A stretch of DNA of 35,280 nucleotides from Prevotella sp. GTDB lineage: Bacteria; Bacteroidota; Bacteroidia; Bacteroidales; Bacteroidaceae. The stretch lies in assembly GCA_016285055.1 (NCBI GenBank), contig JAEEPZ010000034.1:1-35280 (forward strand), read 5' to 3'. Every line of letters begins with the position of its first letter. Positions within the stretch are counted from its first letter, which is position 1. This document shows, piece by piece, positions 16,250 through 23,442 of this stretch. A program made the position numbers and the translations under genes. The notes beneath the pieces are model-generated. The model was not told where the DNA came from, made no database searches, and saw only the letters and a program-made list of their open reading frames with translations.

Positions 16250-16522
16250 CTACTTGTCGTTATAAAGCCCATAGGCCGAGAGTATATCAACGTAGACCTC
16301 AGTCTCAAAGATACGGTATACCAGACGGTGCTTCTTCGTTATCTGACGACTCCATCGGTTTGCGGGCTTTCCCTTCAACGGCTCTGGATGGCCAGTGCCC
16401 GTCATAGGATGTTCAACAATCTCATTCAGCAATCTGACGGCTTTCGCAAACGCAGCTGGCTCGCTGCGCTTCAACTTGGCAAGTCCCTCTTTGGCCTCAG
16501 GAGCATAGGTAATCGTGTACAT
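16250..16522 (-). CDS. YoeB/Txe-family toxin, probable catalytic His replaced
   Basis: A 90-residue RelE-superfamily protein resembling YoeB/Txe mRNA interferases, which cleave mRNA at the ribosome. The body matches well: YAPEAKEGLAKLKRSEP, GTGHPEPLKG and RWSRQITKKHRLVYRI. Remembered Bacteroidetes relatives end in SAYGHYxDK, the His being the YoeB catalytic residue. Here the end is SAYGLYNDK, with Leu at 86. That would weaken or abolish nuclease activity, although the frame is intact. It starts 2 nt after the antitoxin stop and ends 4 nt before the leuA-like gene, so the pair is wedged into the leu operon. Confidence 0.85.
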   Translation of the reverse strand: MYTITYAPEAKEGLAKLKRSEPAAFAKAVRLLNEIVEHPMTGTGHPEPLKGKPANRWSRQITKKHRLVYRIFETEVYVDILSAYGLYNDK

Positions 16523-16524
16523 AG

Positions 16525-16773
16525 TCAGAGTGAGTTAAGCCAGACGTTCATGTCATCGCGATTGGTAAAGGTGAAGCCCTTGCCATCGGCAATCTCTTTC
16601 TCTGCCTTGTCTACGCGGGCAAAGAATTCCTCCTTCGTCATCAGCGTAGGGTCAGTCTTCTTTTGGGCAGCCAGCTTCTTCACATATTTCACAACCTTAG
16701 CCAGCAGTGTCTCGTCGTCGGCTATCTCACCCATGGCGCGGTATAGTTCCGCGTTCAATTCTAATGCAGTCAT
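16525..16773 (-). CDS. Antitoxin partner of the YoeB-like toxin
   Basis: An 82-residue acidic, helical protein immediately upstream of the toxin. It begins MTALELNAELYRAMGEIADD and ends MNVWLNSL. I do not see a clear Phd/YefM fold signature, but this gene order and size are standard for Bacteroidetes YoeB-type modules. The reading frame continues upstream to 16935, but that part crosses the promoter at 16800-16808 and encodes an aromatic low-complexity peptide. The ATG at 16773 is therefore preferred. Confidence 0.78.
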   Translation of the reverse strand: MTALELNAELYRAMGEIADDETLLAKVVKYVKKLAAQKKTDPTLMTKEEFFARVDKAEKEIADGKGFTFTNRDDMNVWLNSL

Positions 16774-16799
16774 AATCCTAACATTTTTAGTTGTTGGAT

Positions 16800-16808
16800 G
16801 CAAAGGTA
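16800..16808 (-). promoter_or_regulatory. -7 element for the antitoxin-toxin pair
   Basis: It reads TACCTTTGC on the minus strand, 27 nt before the antitoxin ATG. A TTTC at 16827-16830 is the best -33 candidate, with 18-nt spacing. It would give the module, and perhaps the leuA-like gene and leuB, an internal promoter. Confidence 0.6.
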
Positions 16809-16866
16809 AGAAAAAACTCAGAAAACGAAAAGAAATACAAATATTTTTTTGATTTCCCGTTGCGTA

Positions 16867-16909
16867 CAATATATATCCTCGCGCGCATGCGCAATATATC
16901 GCGCGCGTG
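16867..16909. repeat. Alternating purine-pyrimidine tract
   Basis: Runs of atatat and cgcgcgcatgcgc alternate twice, ending CGCGCGCGTG. It is a candidate Z-DNA or cruciform-forming sequence and stands out from its AT-rich surroundings. Confidence 0.6.
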
Positions 16910-16931
16910 AGTGAAAACAGCTGGTATACCG

Positions 16932-17210
16932 TCAAGCCAATATGAATTTACATTGAAAGGGTCCCCACGATGCAAATCCTTCAACATGAGAGTCCCTTTT
17001 ATCGTAGTCATACTTGTAGAGAACGATTCTTGTGATGCTTTGCAAACCAGTCCATGCAAAATTCTGATTCTCTAAGACATATTCGGCTGAACTTTTATCA
17101 TCCATATAGAACAATGGATTTTCTCTTTCATCCTTACATTTTTGAGCAAAGCCAAAAATAAAAACCATAGCCAATAGAACGACACCGAATCTAACTAAAT
17201 TATTATTCAT
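16932..17210 (-). CDS. Small exported protein, unknown
   Basis: A 92-residue frame starting with an apparent signal sequence (MNNNLVRFGVVLLAMVFIFG then FAQKCKDE). The mature part is polar with aromatic residues (FYMDDKSSAEYVLENQNFAW) and ends WGPFQCKFILA. I do not recognise a family and no Bacteroidetes promoter is evident upstream. It sits in the 540-nt gap between leuD and the antitoxin. The clean signal peptide is the main argument that it is real. Confidence 0.5.
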   Translation of the reverse strand: MNNNLVRFGVVLLAMVFIFGFAQKCKDERENPLFYMDDKSSAEYVLENQNFAWTGLQSITRIVLYKYDYDKRDSHVEGFASWGPFQCKFILA

Positions 17211-17312
17211 ATCATAGTAGCTTAAAATCGCACCTATGAAGCTCAGGTTCGGTGCTAATCATTATGATTTCTGAGGCATACAAAGAAAAATTTTTCCACG
17301 GGGTATTTTCCC

Positions 17313-17906
17313 TCATATTCTCTGCTGCTCCCACGCAACGGTTTTCTGCTGGTTGGCGACGAGGAAATCGATGTCGTCAAGCCCTTCCATGAGACAGTGT
17401 TTCTTGTAGGCGTTGATGTCGAAGTGCTCACTGTGTCCAGTGGCGTTGTTGGTGACGGTCTGCTGCGGCAGGTTGACGGTGACCGTAGTCTTTGCGTCGG
17501 CCTTGATGCTGTCGAAGAGCTCTTGGAGGAACGCCTCGCTGACCTGCACGGGGAGCACGAAGTTATTCAACTCGTTCTGCTTGTGAATGTCGGCAAAGAA
17601 CGAGCTGACGACCACGCGGAAGCCGTAGCCGGCAATGGCCCAGGCGGCGTGCTCACGCGAAGAGCCGGAACCGAAGTTCTTGCCTGCCACAAGAATCACG
17701 GCGTCCTTGTAGCGGGCATCGTTAAGTACGAAGTTTTCCACCGGCTTCCCCTCCTTGTCGTAGCGCCAATCGCGGAACAGGTTCTCACCGAAGCCGTCTT
17801 TGTCAGTGGCTTTCAGGAAGCGGGCCGGGATAATCTGGTCGGTGTCTACGTTCTCTATCGGCAGAGGAACGCAGGTGCTGGTGATGGTATCAAATTTCTG
17901 TTTCAT
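17313..17906 (-). CDS. leuD: 3-isopropylmalate dehydratase small subunit
   Basis: A 197-residue LeuD that forms the isopropylmalate isomerase with LeuC. Diagnostic segments are PIENVDTDQIIPARFLK at the N-terminus and GKNFGSGSSREHAAWAI mid-protein, the swivelling-domain substrate loop. The length is normal. Its start codon lies 17 nt inside the end of the upstream 161-residue gene, so the two are probably translationally coupled. In most relatives leuC and leuD are direct neighbours; here an unknown gene separates them. Confidence 0.95.
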   Translation of the reverse strand: MKQKFDTITSTCVPLPIENVDTDQIIPARFLKATDKDGFGENLFRDWRYDKEGKPVENFVLNDARYKDAVILVAGKNFGSGSSREHAAWAIAGYGFRVVVSSFFADIHKQNELNNFVLPVQVSEAFLQELFDSIKADAKTTVTVNLPQQTVTNNATGHSEHFDINAYKKHCLMEGLDDIDFLVANQQKTVAWEQQRI

Positions 17907-18375
17907 TTCTTAAAACATGAATAAGGTCACTGGTCATCAGCTCCTTGAAGAGCCGCTCCAGATTGTTTTTCTTGAGTTTCAGGTTTCCTCCGTTGCCACT
18001 CTTGTAGGCTTTGAAGAACTCCTCGTCATCTTTATACAGGCTCAGCGATTCTGAATCGCCACCAGTAGAAATGTCTTTCACCTCCCTGCCTTTACTGATG
18101 CCCGTGTCTTTCAGCTTTGCAACAAGTGCCTTGTAGTGCTGCTCGGTGTTGGGATAGCGTTTCTCAGCCAACGTCCTGCTATAGTCACGTATGGTCACAG
18201 TAATCGAGTCGGCAGTAACGGTCATCGTAAATGAACGGTAATACGGCGGGGCAATGGAGCCGTCGGAGTGGCAATAGACTATTTTTGTAACCTGTAGCCA
18301 GTCTTTCTCCGCGATGCCCTTTTCAAAGATTGAAAACAGTCCTGATATGGCAAATAACACAGATAGTATCTTCAT
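17890..18375 (-). CDS. Predicted exported protein between leuC and leuD, unknown
   Basis: A 161-residue protein with a probable signal peptide (MKILSVLFAISGLFSIFEKG). The rest looks like a small alpha/beta domain: YYRSFTMTVTADSITVTIRD is beta-rich and YPNTEQHYKALVAKLKDTGI is helical. There is a Lys-rich tail (GNLKLKKNNLERLFKEL). I do not recognise the family. It begins 4 nt after leuC and overlaps leuD by 17 nt, a tight fit for something not expected in a leucine operon. Confidence 0.7.
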   Translation of the reverse strand: MKILSVLFAISGLFSIFEKGIAEKDWLQVTKIVYCHSDGSIAPPYYRSFTMTVTADSITVTIRDYSRTLAEKRYPNTEQHYKALVAKLKDTGISKGREVKDISTGGDSESLSLYKDDEEFFKAYKSGNGGNLKLKKNNLERLFKELMTSDLIHVLRNETEI

Positions 18376-18379
18376 CCCG

Positions 18380-19819
18380 TTAATGATCAGTCATCATTGT
18401 TCGTGGGTCGGTGATCACTCCTGTAATGGCAGCGGCAGCGGCGGTGAGGGGCGAGCAGAGGATGGTGCGTGCACCCGGCCCCTGACGGCCTTCAAAGTTG
18501 CGGTTGCTGGTTGAGAGGCAGAGCTTGCCGGCCGGCACTTTGTCGTCGTTCATGGCCAAGCAGGCCGAGCAGCCGGGCTGGCGAATCTCGAAACCGGCAG
18601 CCTGAAGCACAGCGTCGAGACCCTCGTCGTGTATCTGCTGTAGGACGGCCCACGAGCCTGGCACCAGCCAAGCCACCACACCGTCGGCCTTCTTGCGACC
18701 CTTCACGATGGAGGCAAAAGCGCGGAAATCCTCAATGCGACCGTTGGTGCAGGCGCCAAGGAAGACGTAATCCACCTTCTTACCCAACAGCTTCTCGCCA
18801 GGCTTGAAGCCCATATATTCGAGCGCACGAGCCCCCCCTGCAGCCCCCGAGGGGGCTTCATTACTTTTTGACACATTTGTGTCCCCCTCGGGGGACGAAG
18901 GGGGGGCTGGTATGGCCTTTGTTATTCCTATTCCCATACCGGGATTGGTGCCGTAGGTGATGCGCGGCTCAATGTCTTCGGCGTGGAACGTCAGTTCCTT
19001 GTCGAAGACGGCATCATCGTCGGTCTTCAGCGTGCTCCAGTAGGCGACGGCCTTGTCCCACGCCTCGCCTTTGGGTGCATACTCCCTGCCTTTCAGGTAA
19101 TCGAAGGTCACGCTGTCGGGGGCGATGAAGCCGCCGCGTGCCCCCATCTCTATCGAGAGGTTGCAGAGCGTGAGACGTCCTTCCATCGACATTGCTCTCA
19201 CCACCGGGCCGGCATATTCCACGAAGTAGCCGGTGGCGCCGCTGGTGGTCAGCTGAGCCATCAGGTAGAGCGCCACATCCTTCGGCGTCACTCCCCTACC
19301 CAACCGTCCGTCGATGTTGATGCGCATCGACTTTGGCTTCTGCTGCAGGATACACTGCGACGCCATGACCATCTCCACCTCGCTGGTGCCGATGCCGAAG
19401 GCCACAGCGCCCAGGGCACCGTGCGTTGAGGTATGCGAGTCGCCGCAGACGATGGTCATGCCAGGCAGCGACAGTCCTTTCTCAGGTCCTACGACATGGA
19501 TGATGCCGTTGTCTTTCGAGTACATGCCGAAATGCTTGAGGCCGAAGTCGCGGGCGTTGCACTCCAGTGTCTCCACCTGCTTCCTCGACACTGGGTCTTC
19601 TATGGGCTTGTCCTGGTCGTGCGTCGGTGTGTTGTGGTCGGGCATACAGACGATGCGCTCCGGCCTGAAGCACTTCAACCCGCGCTGCCTCAGTCCCTCG
19701 AAGGCCTGCGGCGACGTCACCTCATGGCAATACAGCCTATCTATATAAAGTTGTGTAGGGCCGTCAGCAATATGCTGCACTACGTGGACGTCCCATATTT
19801 TGTCGAACAAAGTTTTCAT
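18380..19819 (-). CDS. leuC: 3-isopropylmalate dehydratase large subunit, with repeat-encoded insertion
   Basis: A 479-residue aconitase-family subunit. It binds a [4Fe-4S] cluster through Cys in FLGACTNGR and the two Cys in GCSACLAMN. Other markers are [14 protein letters not shown] and [12 protein letters not shown]. The N-terminus [13 protein letters not shown] is typical. Residues about 304-330 ([11 protein letters not shown], then [11 protein letters not shown]) are encoded by a palindromic element at 18830-18909 and look foreign; without them the protein would be near 450 residues. The segment lies between [11 protein letters not shown] and [13 protein letters not shown], a surface-loop position, so function is probably retained. 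Confidence 0.95.
   Translation of the reverse strand: MKTLFDKIWDVHVVQHIADGPTQLYIDRLYCHEVTSPQAFEGLRQRGLKCFRPERIVCMPDHNTPTHDQDKPIEDPVSRKQVETLECNARDFGLKHFGMYSKDNGIIHVVGPEKGLSLPGMTIVCGDSHTSTHGALGAVAFGIGTSEVEMVMASQCILQQKPKSMRINIDGRLGRGVTPKDVALYLMAQLTTSGATGYFVEYAGPVVRAMSMEGRLTLCNLSIEMGARGGFIAPDSVTFDYLKGREYAPKGEAWDKAVAYWSTLKTDDDAVFDKELTFHAEDIEPRITYGTNPGMGIGITKAIPAPPSSPEGDTNVSKSNEAPSGAAGGARALEYMGFKPGEKLLGKKVDYVFLGACTNGRIEDFRAFASIVKGRKKADGVVAWLVPGSWAVLQQIHDEGLDAVLQAAGFEIRQPGCSACLAMNDDKVPAGKLCLSTSNRNFEGRQGPGARTILCSPLTAAAAAITGVITDPRTMMTDH
18830..18909. repeat. Palindromic element inside leuC, same family as mfd site 2
   Basis: Read on the coding (minus) strand it has a C-run, the hairpin gtcccccgagggggac, an A-rich spacer ending aatgaag, then ccccctcgggggc and a G-run. 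Sequence and order match mfd 12530-12653. It is read in the same frame, giving SSPEGDTNV and NEAPSGAxGGA in both proteins. Confidence 0.88.
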
Positions 19820-19821
19820 AT

Positions 19822-19860
19822 TCTTGATAATGAGAAAATGAGATAATGAGAAAATGAGAA
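19822..19860. repeat. Simple repeat, left flank of the S23-like gene
   Basis: Copies of aatgagaaaatgag on the plus strand. They are the inverse of the tract at 20230-20345, so together they resemble terminal inverted repeats around 19862-20229. Confidence 0.7.
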
Positions 19861-19861
19861 A

Positions 19862-20229
19862 TTATTTTCCCCGTTTCATATTCTCTTTTGTTTTCTTTAT
19901 GATTTTGATAAGTGTACCTATAATAATATTAAGGTCGTTTTGAATTGAGTTATATTCACCCTCAGAGATTTTTCAGATTTGTAAAGGAGTCTCAGCCAAA
20001 ACTCTGTCTCACCTGCTTCTTTTAGCGCTATACTTAGCTTACTGATAAAATCGGCTCTGCTCTGAGCATTTTTACTTTCTGACACATTTGCACCAATACT
20101 TGTGCCTGACCGATAAATCTGAAGAGACAAGGTGTATTCTTTTTTTTCCTTTCTCAGATAATTGTACATTTTAATAATGCGCAAAGCAAAGTTTTCAGAT
20201 AAATCAGCAATCAAGTTATCGTGCAACAT
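19862..20229 (-). pseudogene. Four-helix-bundle S23-family gene with frameshift
   Basis: The first 90 residues match the S23/23S-rRNA-intervening-sequence or Avd-like four-helix-bundle family (LSENFALRIIK, SLQIYRSGTSIGANVSESKN, ADFISKLSIALKEAGETEFW, LRLLYKSEK). The frame then runs into unrelated residues and a stop at 19918. If one A is added to the A5 run near 19966-19972, the sequence continues SEGEYNSIQNDLNIIIGTLI and KIIKKTKENMKRGK to a stop at 19862, which is the expected fourth helix. So this is a one-base frameshift, a recent pseudogene or a sequencing error in a homopolymer. It sits between leuA and leuC, flanked by inverted simple repeats. Confidence 0.85.
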
Positions 20230-20345
20230 AATTTCTCATTCTCAAAATTTCACATTCTCTCATTTTCTCACTCTCTAAATTTCTCATTTTCTCATTTTCT
20301 CATTTTCTCATTTTCTCATTCTCTCATTTTCTCATTTTCTAAATT
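20230..20345. repeat. Simple repeat, right flank of the S23-like gene; contains the leuA stop
   Basis: Many copies of ttctcattt on the plus strand (aaatgagaa on the coding strand). The leuA stop TGA at 20332-20334 is part of a repeat unit, so the last residues of LeuA are set by the repeat. Confidence 0.8.
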
Positions 20346-21831
20346 TATTTATACAGTCAATATATGCCTCTACCGACGCCGTAACGATGTCGGTGTTGGC
20401 ACCGAAGCCGTAATAGAGCTGTCCGTCGTACTCCACCTGCATGTGGACCTTGCCCACATCGTCGCTGCCCTTCGAGATGGCTTGGATGGTGAACTCCTTC
20501 AGCGTCATCTGTTTCATGATGATGCGCTTCAGCGCCCTGATGGCAGCATCGACAGGACCGTTGCCGCTGGAGGCTGCCTCAAACTTCTGGCCACTGATGT
20601 CCAAGCCTATCGAGGCGACGCTCTTCACACCCTTGCCCGTCGTCACCTGCAAGAAGTCGAGCTTCACGGCGTGCTGCTCGGCAGTGTCGGCACCGGCCAG
20701 CATCAGCACGTCGGCATCGCTCACCTCCTTCTTCAGGTCGGCCAGCTGCAGGAACTTCTCATAGATTTTGTCTACCTTCTTCTCATCGCTCACATCCACG
20801 CCATAGGTGTGCAGGCGATGCTTCAGGGCGGCGCGTCCGCTGCGGGCGGTCAGTACGATACTGTCGATGTCGATGCCCACATCCTTCGGATTGATAATCT
20901 CGTAGGTCTGCACGTTCTTCAGCACGCCGTCCTGGTGGATGCCGCTTGAGTGCGCAAAGGCGTTGCGACCCACGATGGCCTTGTTAGGCTGCACAGGCAT
21001 GTTCATCAGCGAGCTGACCATGCGGCTCGTGGGATAAATCTTCATCGTGTTGATATTCGTGTCGATGCCAATGCCTTTGTGACACTTCAGTATCATGGCT
21101 ATCTCTTCAAGCGACGTGTTGCCGGCACGCTCGCCGATGCCGTTGATGGTCACCTCCACCTGGCGCGCACCGTTGAGCACACCCTCTAAGGTGTTGGCCG
21201 TGGCCATGCCTAAGTCGTTATGGCAATGGGTGGAGATAATGGCTTTGTCAATGTTGTCGACATTCTCTTTCAGGTATCTTATTTTCTCACCGAACTCTAT
21301 GGGCAGACAGTAGCCCGTGGTGTCGGGGATGTTCACCACCGTAGCACCGGCCTTGATGACCGCTTCCACAACCTGCGCCAGGAAAGCATTGTCGGTGCGA
21401 CCGGCATCCTCGGCGTAGAACTCCACGTCGTCCACAAACTGCCGTGCGTACTTCACTGCCCAGATGGCGCGCTCGATGATGTCGTCGCGCGTGGTGTTAA
21501 ACTTGTACTTGATGTGCTCGTCGCTGGTGCCTATGCCGGTATGGATGCGTTTGCGCTTGGCATACTGCAACGCCTCGACAGCCACGTCGATGTCCTTCTG
21601 CACGGCACGTGTCAGCGCACAGACGGTAGGCCACGTCACGGCCTTTGAAATCTCGATGACGGAATGAAAGTCGCCGGGAGAACTGATGGGAAACCCGGCT
21701 TCGATGACATCCACACCCAACTGCTCCAGGGCTTTCGCCACCTGGATTTTCTCTACAGTGTTCAGCTGACATCCCGGCACCTGCTCACCGTCACGAAGTG
21801 TCGTGTCGAAAATGTAAAGTCTTTCTGACAT
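20332..21831 (-). CDS. leuA: 2-isopropylmalate synthase
   Basis: A 499-residue LeuA that condenses acetyl-CoA with 2-ketoisovalerate, the first step of leucine synthesis. The catalytic [12 protein letters not shown] is at 9-20, metal ligands H202 and H204 are in [11 protein letters not shown], and [14 protein letters not shown] is diagnostic. The C-terminal part from about 385 is the leucine-binding regulatory domain (GGDxxxA-type folds; here [16 protein letters not shown]). It is the first gene of the leu operon and is preceded by a good promoter. The leader of about 25 nt is too short for a T-box or peptide attenuator. Its C-terminus runs into a simple repeat. Confidence 0.95.
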   Translation of the reverse strand: MSERLYIFDTTLRDGEQVPGCQLNTVEKIQVAKALEQLGVDVIEAGFPISSPGDFHSVIEISKAVTWPTVCALTRAVQKDIDVAVEALQYAKRKRIHTGIGTSDEHIKYKFNTTRDDIIERAIWAVKYARQFVDDVEFYAEDAGRTDNAFLAQVVEAVIKAGATVVNIPDTTGYCLPIEFGEKIRYLKENVDNIDKAIISTHCHNDLGMATANTLEGVLNGARQVEVTINGIGERAGNTSLEEIAMILKCHKGIGIDTNINTMKIYPTSRMVSSLMNMPVQPNKAIVGRNAFAHSSGIHQDGVLKNVQTYEIINPKDVGIDIDSIVLTARSGRAALKHRLHTYGVDVSDEKKVDKIYEKFLQLADLKKEVSDADVLMLAGADTAEQHAVKLDFLQVTTGKGVKSVASIGLDISGQKFEAASSGNGPVDAAIRALKRIIMKQMTLKEFTIQAISKGSDDVGKVHMQVEYDGQLYYGFGANTDIVTASVEAYIDCINKFRK

Positions 21832-21864
21832 GTTGTTCCTTTTTCTTTTTACCTTAAATCGGCT

Positions 21865-21896
21865 GCAAAATTATATACTTTTCCCACCAAAACAAA
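21865..21896 (-). promoter_or_regulatory. Promoter of the leu operon
   Basis: On the minus strand TTTG (21896-21893), a 19-nt spacer and TAATTTTGC (21873-21865) match the consensus. The sequence around the -7 box (ggctgcaaaattatata on the plus strand) recurs at the promoter 25613-25644. Confidence 0.82.
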
Positions 21897-21983
21897 AAAA
21901 ACAGGACATTTTTTTACCTAAAACTCACAATTTTTTACTTCTGCAAAGTTGTCCGTAATTTTTCTTTACATTTCGGACTGTTT

Positions 21984-22066
21984 GTCCGAAGCCTTCGGAC
22001 AGACAGTCCGAAGCCTTCGGACGGAGAGTCCGAAGCCTTCGGACAAAGCGTCCGAAGCCTTCGGAC
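21984..22066. repeat. Four palindromes with exact 22-bp period
   Basis: GTCCGAAGCCTTCGGAC occurs at 21984, 22006, 22028 and 22050, separated by different 5-nt spacers (agaca, ggaga, aaagc). A degenerate half-unit precedes it and T8 follows. It lies between the divergent leuA and DUF6078 promoters. The exact two-turn period puts all copies on one DNA face. Confidence 0.9.
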
Positions 22067-22086
22067 TTTTTTTTCAGCATCATCTT

Positions 22087-22118
22087 TTTGTAAATTCAAT
22101 TTTATTTCATACCTTTGC
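22087..22118 (+). promoter_or_regulatory. Promoter of the DUF6078/DUF4251 pair
   Basis: TTTG (22087-22090), a 19-nt spacer and TACCTTTGC (22110-22118). It rules out the TTG at 22115 as a start because that codon lies inside the -7 element. Confidence 0.85.
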
Positions 22119-22165
22119 AGCCATCATTTAGAAACAAACATCTATTCCCTTTGTCAAAAAAATCT

Positions 22166-22609
22166 ATGATGAAAGAACAAGAGTTATTCAGATCAGTAGC
22201 AGAAAGCGGCTATTGTGTTTGCAATGCCGAGCATTGCCCCAAGAAAGCACAGTGTCTGCGATGGATTGTCGGTCAGCATATGTCCGACACAGTGATGTTT
22301 TGCATGAGCGCCAATATGCGATTCAAGGATGTGGCGACGGCTCAGTGCCCCCTCTTCCGAAGTGCAGAGAAAGCGCAAATGGCAAAAGGCATGATTCACA
22401 TATTCAGCGACAACATGCCCAAGCGGCTGGAAACGAGCTTACGCAACCAACTCATCAGCCGGTTCGGTCGCACTTACTATTATGAGTACCGCAACGGCAC
22501 ACGCCTCATCGCGCCCGACATGCAAGAGGAGATACGCCAGATGTTCCGTCAAGCGGGCTGGAACGAAGACGTCAGCTTCGATGAGTACGTGAAAGACTAT
22601 GACTGGTAA
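22166..22609 (+). CDS. DUF6078 family protein
   Basis: A small cytoplasmic Bacteroidetes protein of 147 residues from the tandem ATGs at 22166/22169. Four Cys in the first 60 residues (YCVCNAEHCPKKAQCLRW) could form a metal site, followed by a further CPLFRSAEKAQMAKGM segment. The C-terminal half (RFGRTYYYEYRNGTRLIAPD) is typical of DUF6078. The function is unknown. Promoter position and the lack of a good N-terminal signal support this start. The DUF4251 gene follows after 11 nt. Confidence 0.8.
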   Translation: MMKEQELFRSVAESGYCVCNAEHCPKKAQCLRWIVGQHMSDTVMFCMSANMRFKDVATAQCPLFRSAEKAQMAKGMIHIFSDNMPKRLETSLRNQLISRFGRTYYYEYRNGTRLIAPDMQEEIRQMFRQAGWNEDVSFDEYVKDYDW

Positions 22610-22620
22610 GGTGGTGGCCT

Positions 22621-23109
22621 ATGAAACGGTTAGGGATGATAGCCGCAGCAACAGTGCTACTGATGTGGGGCGGCTGCGCTACACAGCAGGAGAGAAATGA
22701 GCAGCGGGCAAGGATGCGGCAGGCTGTAGAGCAGGCTGTCGCATCCAGGCAATGGCGCATTGACGTACAGTCCATGCTCACGCTGCGTTATGGAGCAAGA
22801 ACAGTGACGCCCGACTTCTACCTTGAGCTGCGGGGCGACACACTGGTCAGCTACCTGCCCTATCTGGGGCAGGCGCACCAGGCCACGCTGACCACACCGA
22901 TAGGTCTGAACTTCAAGGCGCCCCTCCTGCGCTATGCCGACCGCCATCTCAAGCCCCACGTGTCCCAGATGGAAATGGACGTAAAGACGCAGGAGGACAA
23001 CTACCATTATATAATAGATGTGTACGACACCGGCGAAGCCGACATCCGCGTCAGCTCCCTCTACCGTGATCCCATCAGCTTCACCGGCACTGTTTCAGAC
23101 CAGCCCTAA
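22621..23109 (+). CDS. DUF4251 lipoprotein
   Basis: A 162-residue exported lipoprotein. The lipobox ends at C19 (LLMWGGC). The body has the DUF4251 pattern: QWRIDVQSMLTLRYGARTVT, YLELRGDTLVSYLPYLGQA and LNFKAPL. DUF4251 proteins are common in Bacteroidales and have no known role. It is likely co-transcribed with the DUF6078 gene. Confidence 0.85.
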   Translation: MKRLGMIAAATVLLMWGGCATQQERNEQRARMRQAVEQAVASRQWRIDVQSMLTLRYGARTVTPDFYLELRGDTLVSYLPYLGQAHQATLTTPIGLNFKAPLLRYADRHLKPHVSQMEMDVKTQEDNYHYIIDVYDTGEADIRVSSLYRDPISFTGTVSDQP

Positions 23110-23442
23110 AAACAGTTTGATGAAGCATCGTAACTTATCCCCCCCCTTGGAAGGGGGGGGGCAGGGGGGATGAAACTTTGCGCAGATGAATCCCCCTCTA
23201 ACTCCCCCTTCGCAAGGGGGAGAATTAAGTTACCGCAAGCCTTGCTTGTATCTATCATGATACATTCTTATGAGGAGTCAGTTTGCTTCTATATTGGCGT
23301 GCACACTATCGGGTAATTGCGGATAATCATAAAGACAAATGACTCTCTATGAAAAGCCTATGTCTCTGGATTGAAATCCATAGCAAAGCTATTGTCTTTA
23401 ACTCCCTTAACTCCTTTAACTCCAAAACTTGCGAAAGTTGAA
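23110..23442. other. Convergent intergenic region with dispersed repeats
   Basis: It lies between DUF4251 (+) and the AAA ATPase (-). It contains a C8/G9 hairpin (about 23139-23162), copy B of the 63-nt repeat (23179-23241) and a short ttaactcc tandem repeat (about 23398-23425). No gene or clear terminator with a T-run is seen. Confidence 0.7.
23179..23241. repeat. 63-nt dispersed repeat, copy B
   Basis: It matches 517-579 at 57 of 63 positions. Changes cluster outside the paired arms, and the one in the loop is neutral for the hairpin, so the fold is kept. Confidence 0.75.

Noticed and set aside
16787..17059. 90-residue minus-strand frame overlapping the small exported protein
   Set aside because: It spans the alternating purine-pyrimidine tract and the TA promoter and ends in a Phe-rich peptide. 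The frame with a signal peptide is preferred.
21984..22066. CRISPR array
   Set aside because: Repeats are 17 bp with 5-bp spacers, far too short, and there are no cas genes.
22115..22165. TTG start giving a longer DUF6078 protein
   Set aside because: The codon is within the -7 promoter element, upstream of the predicted transcript start.
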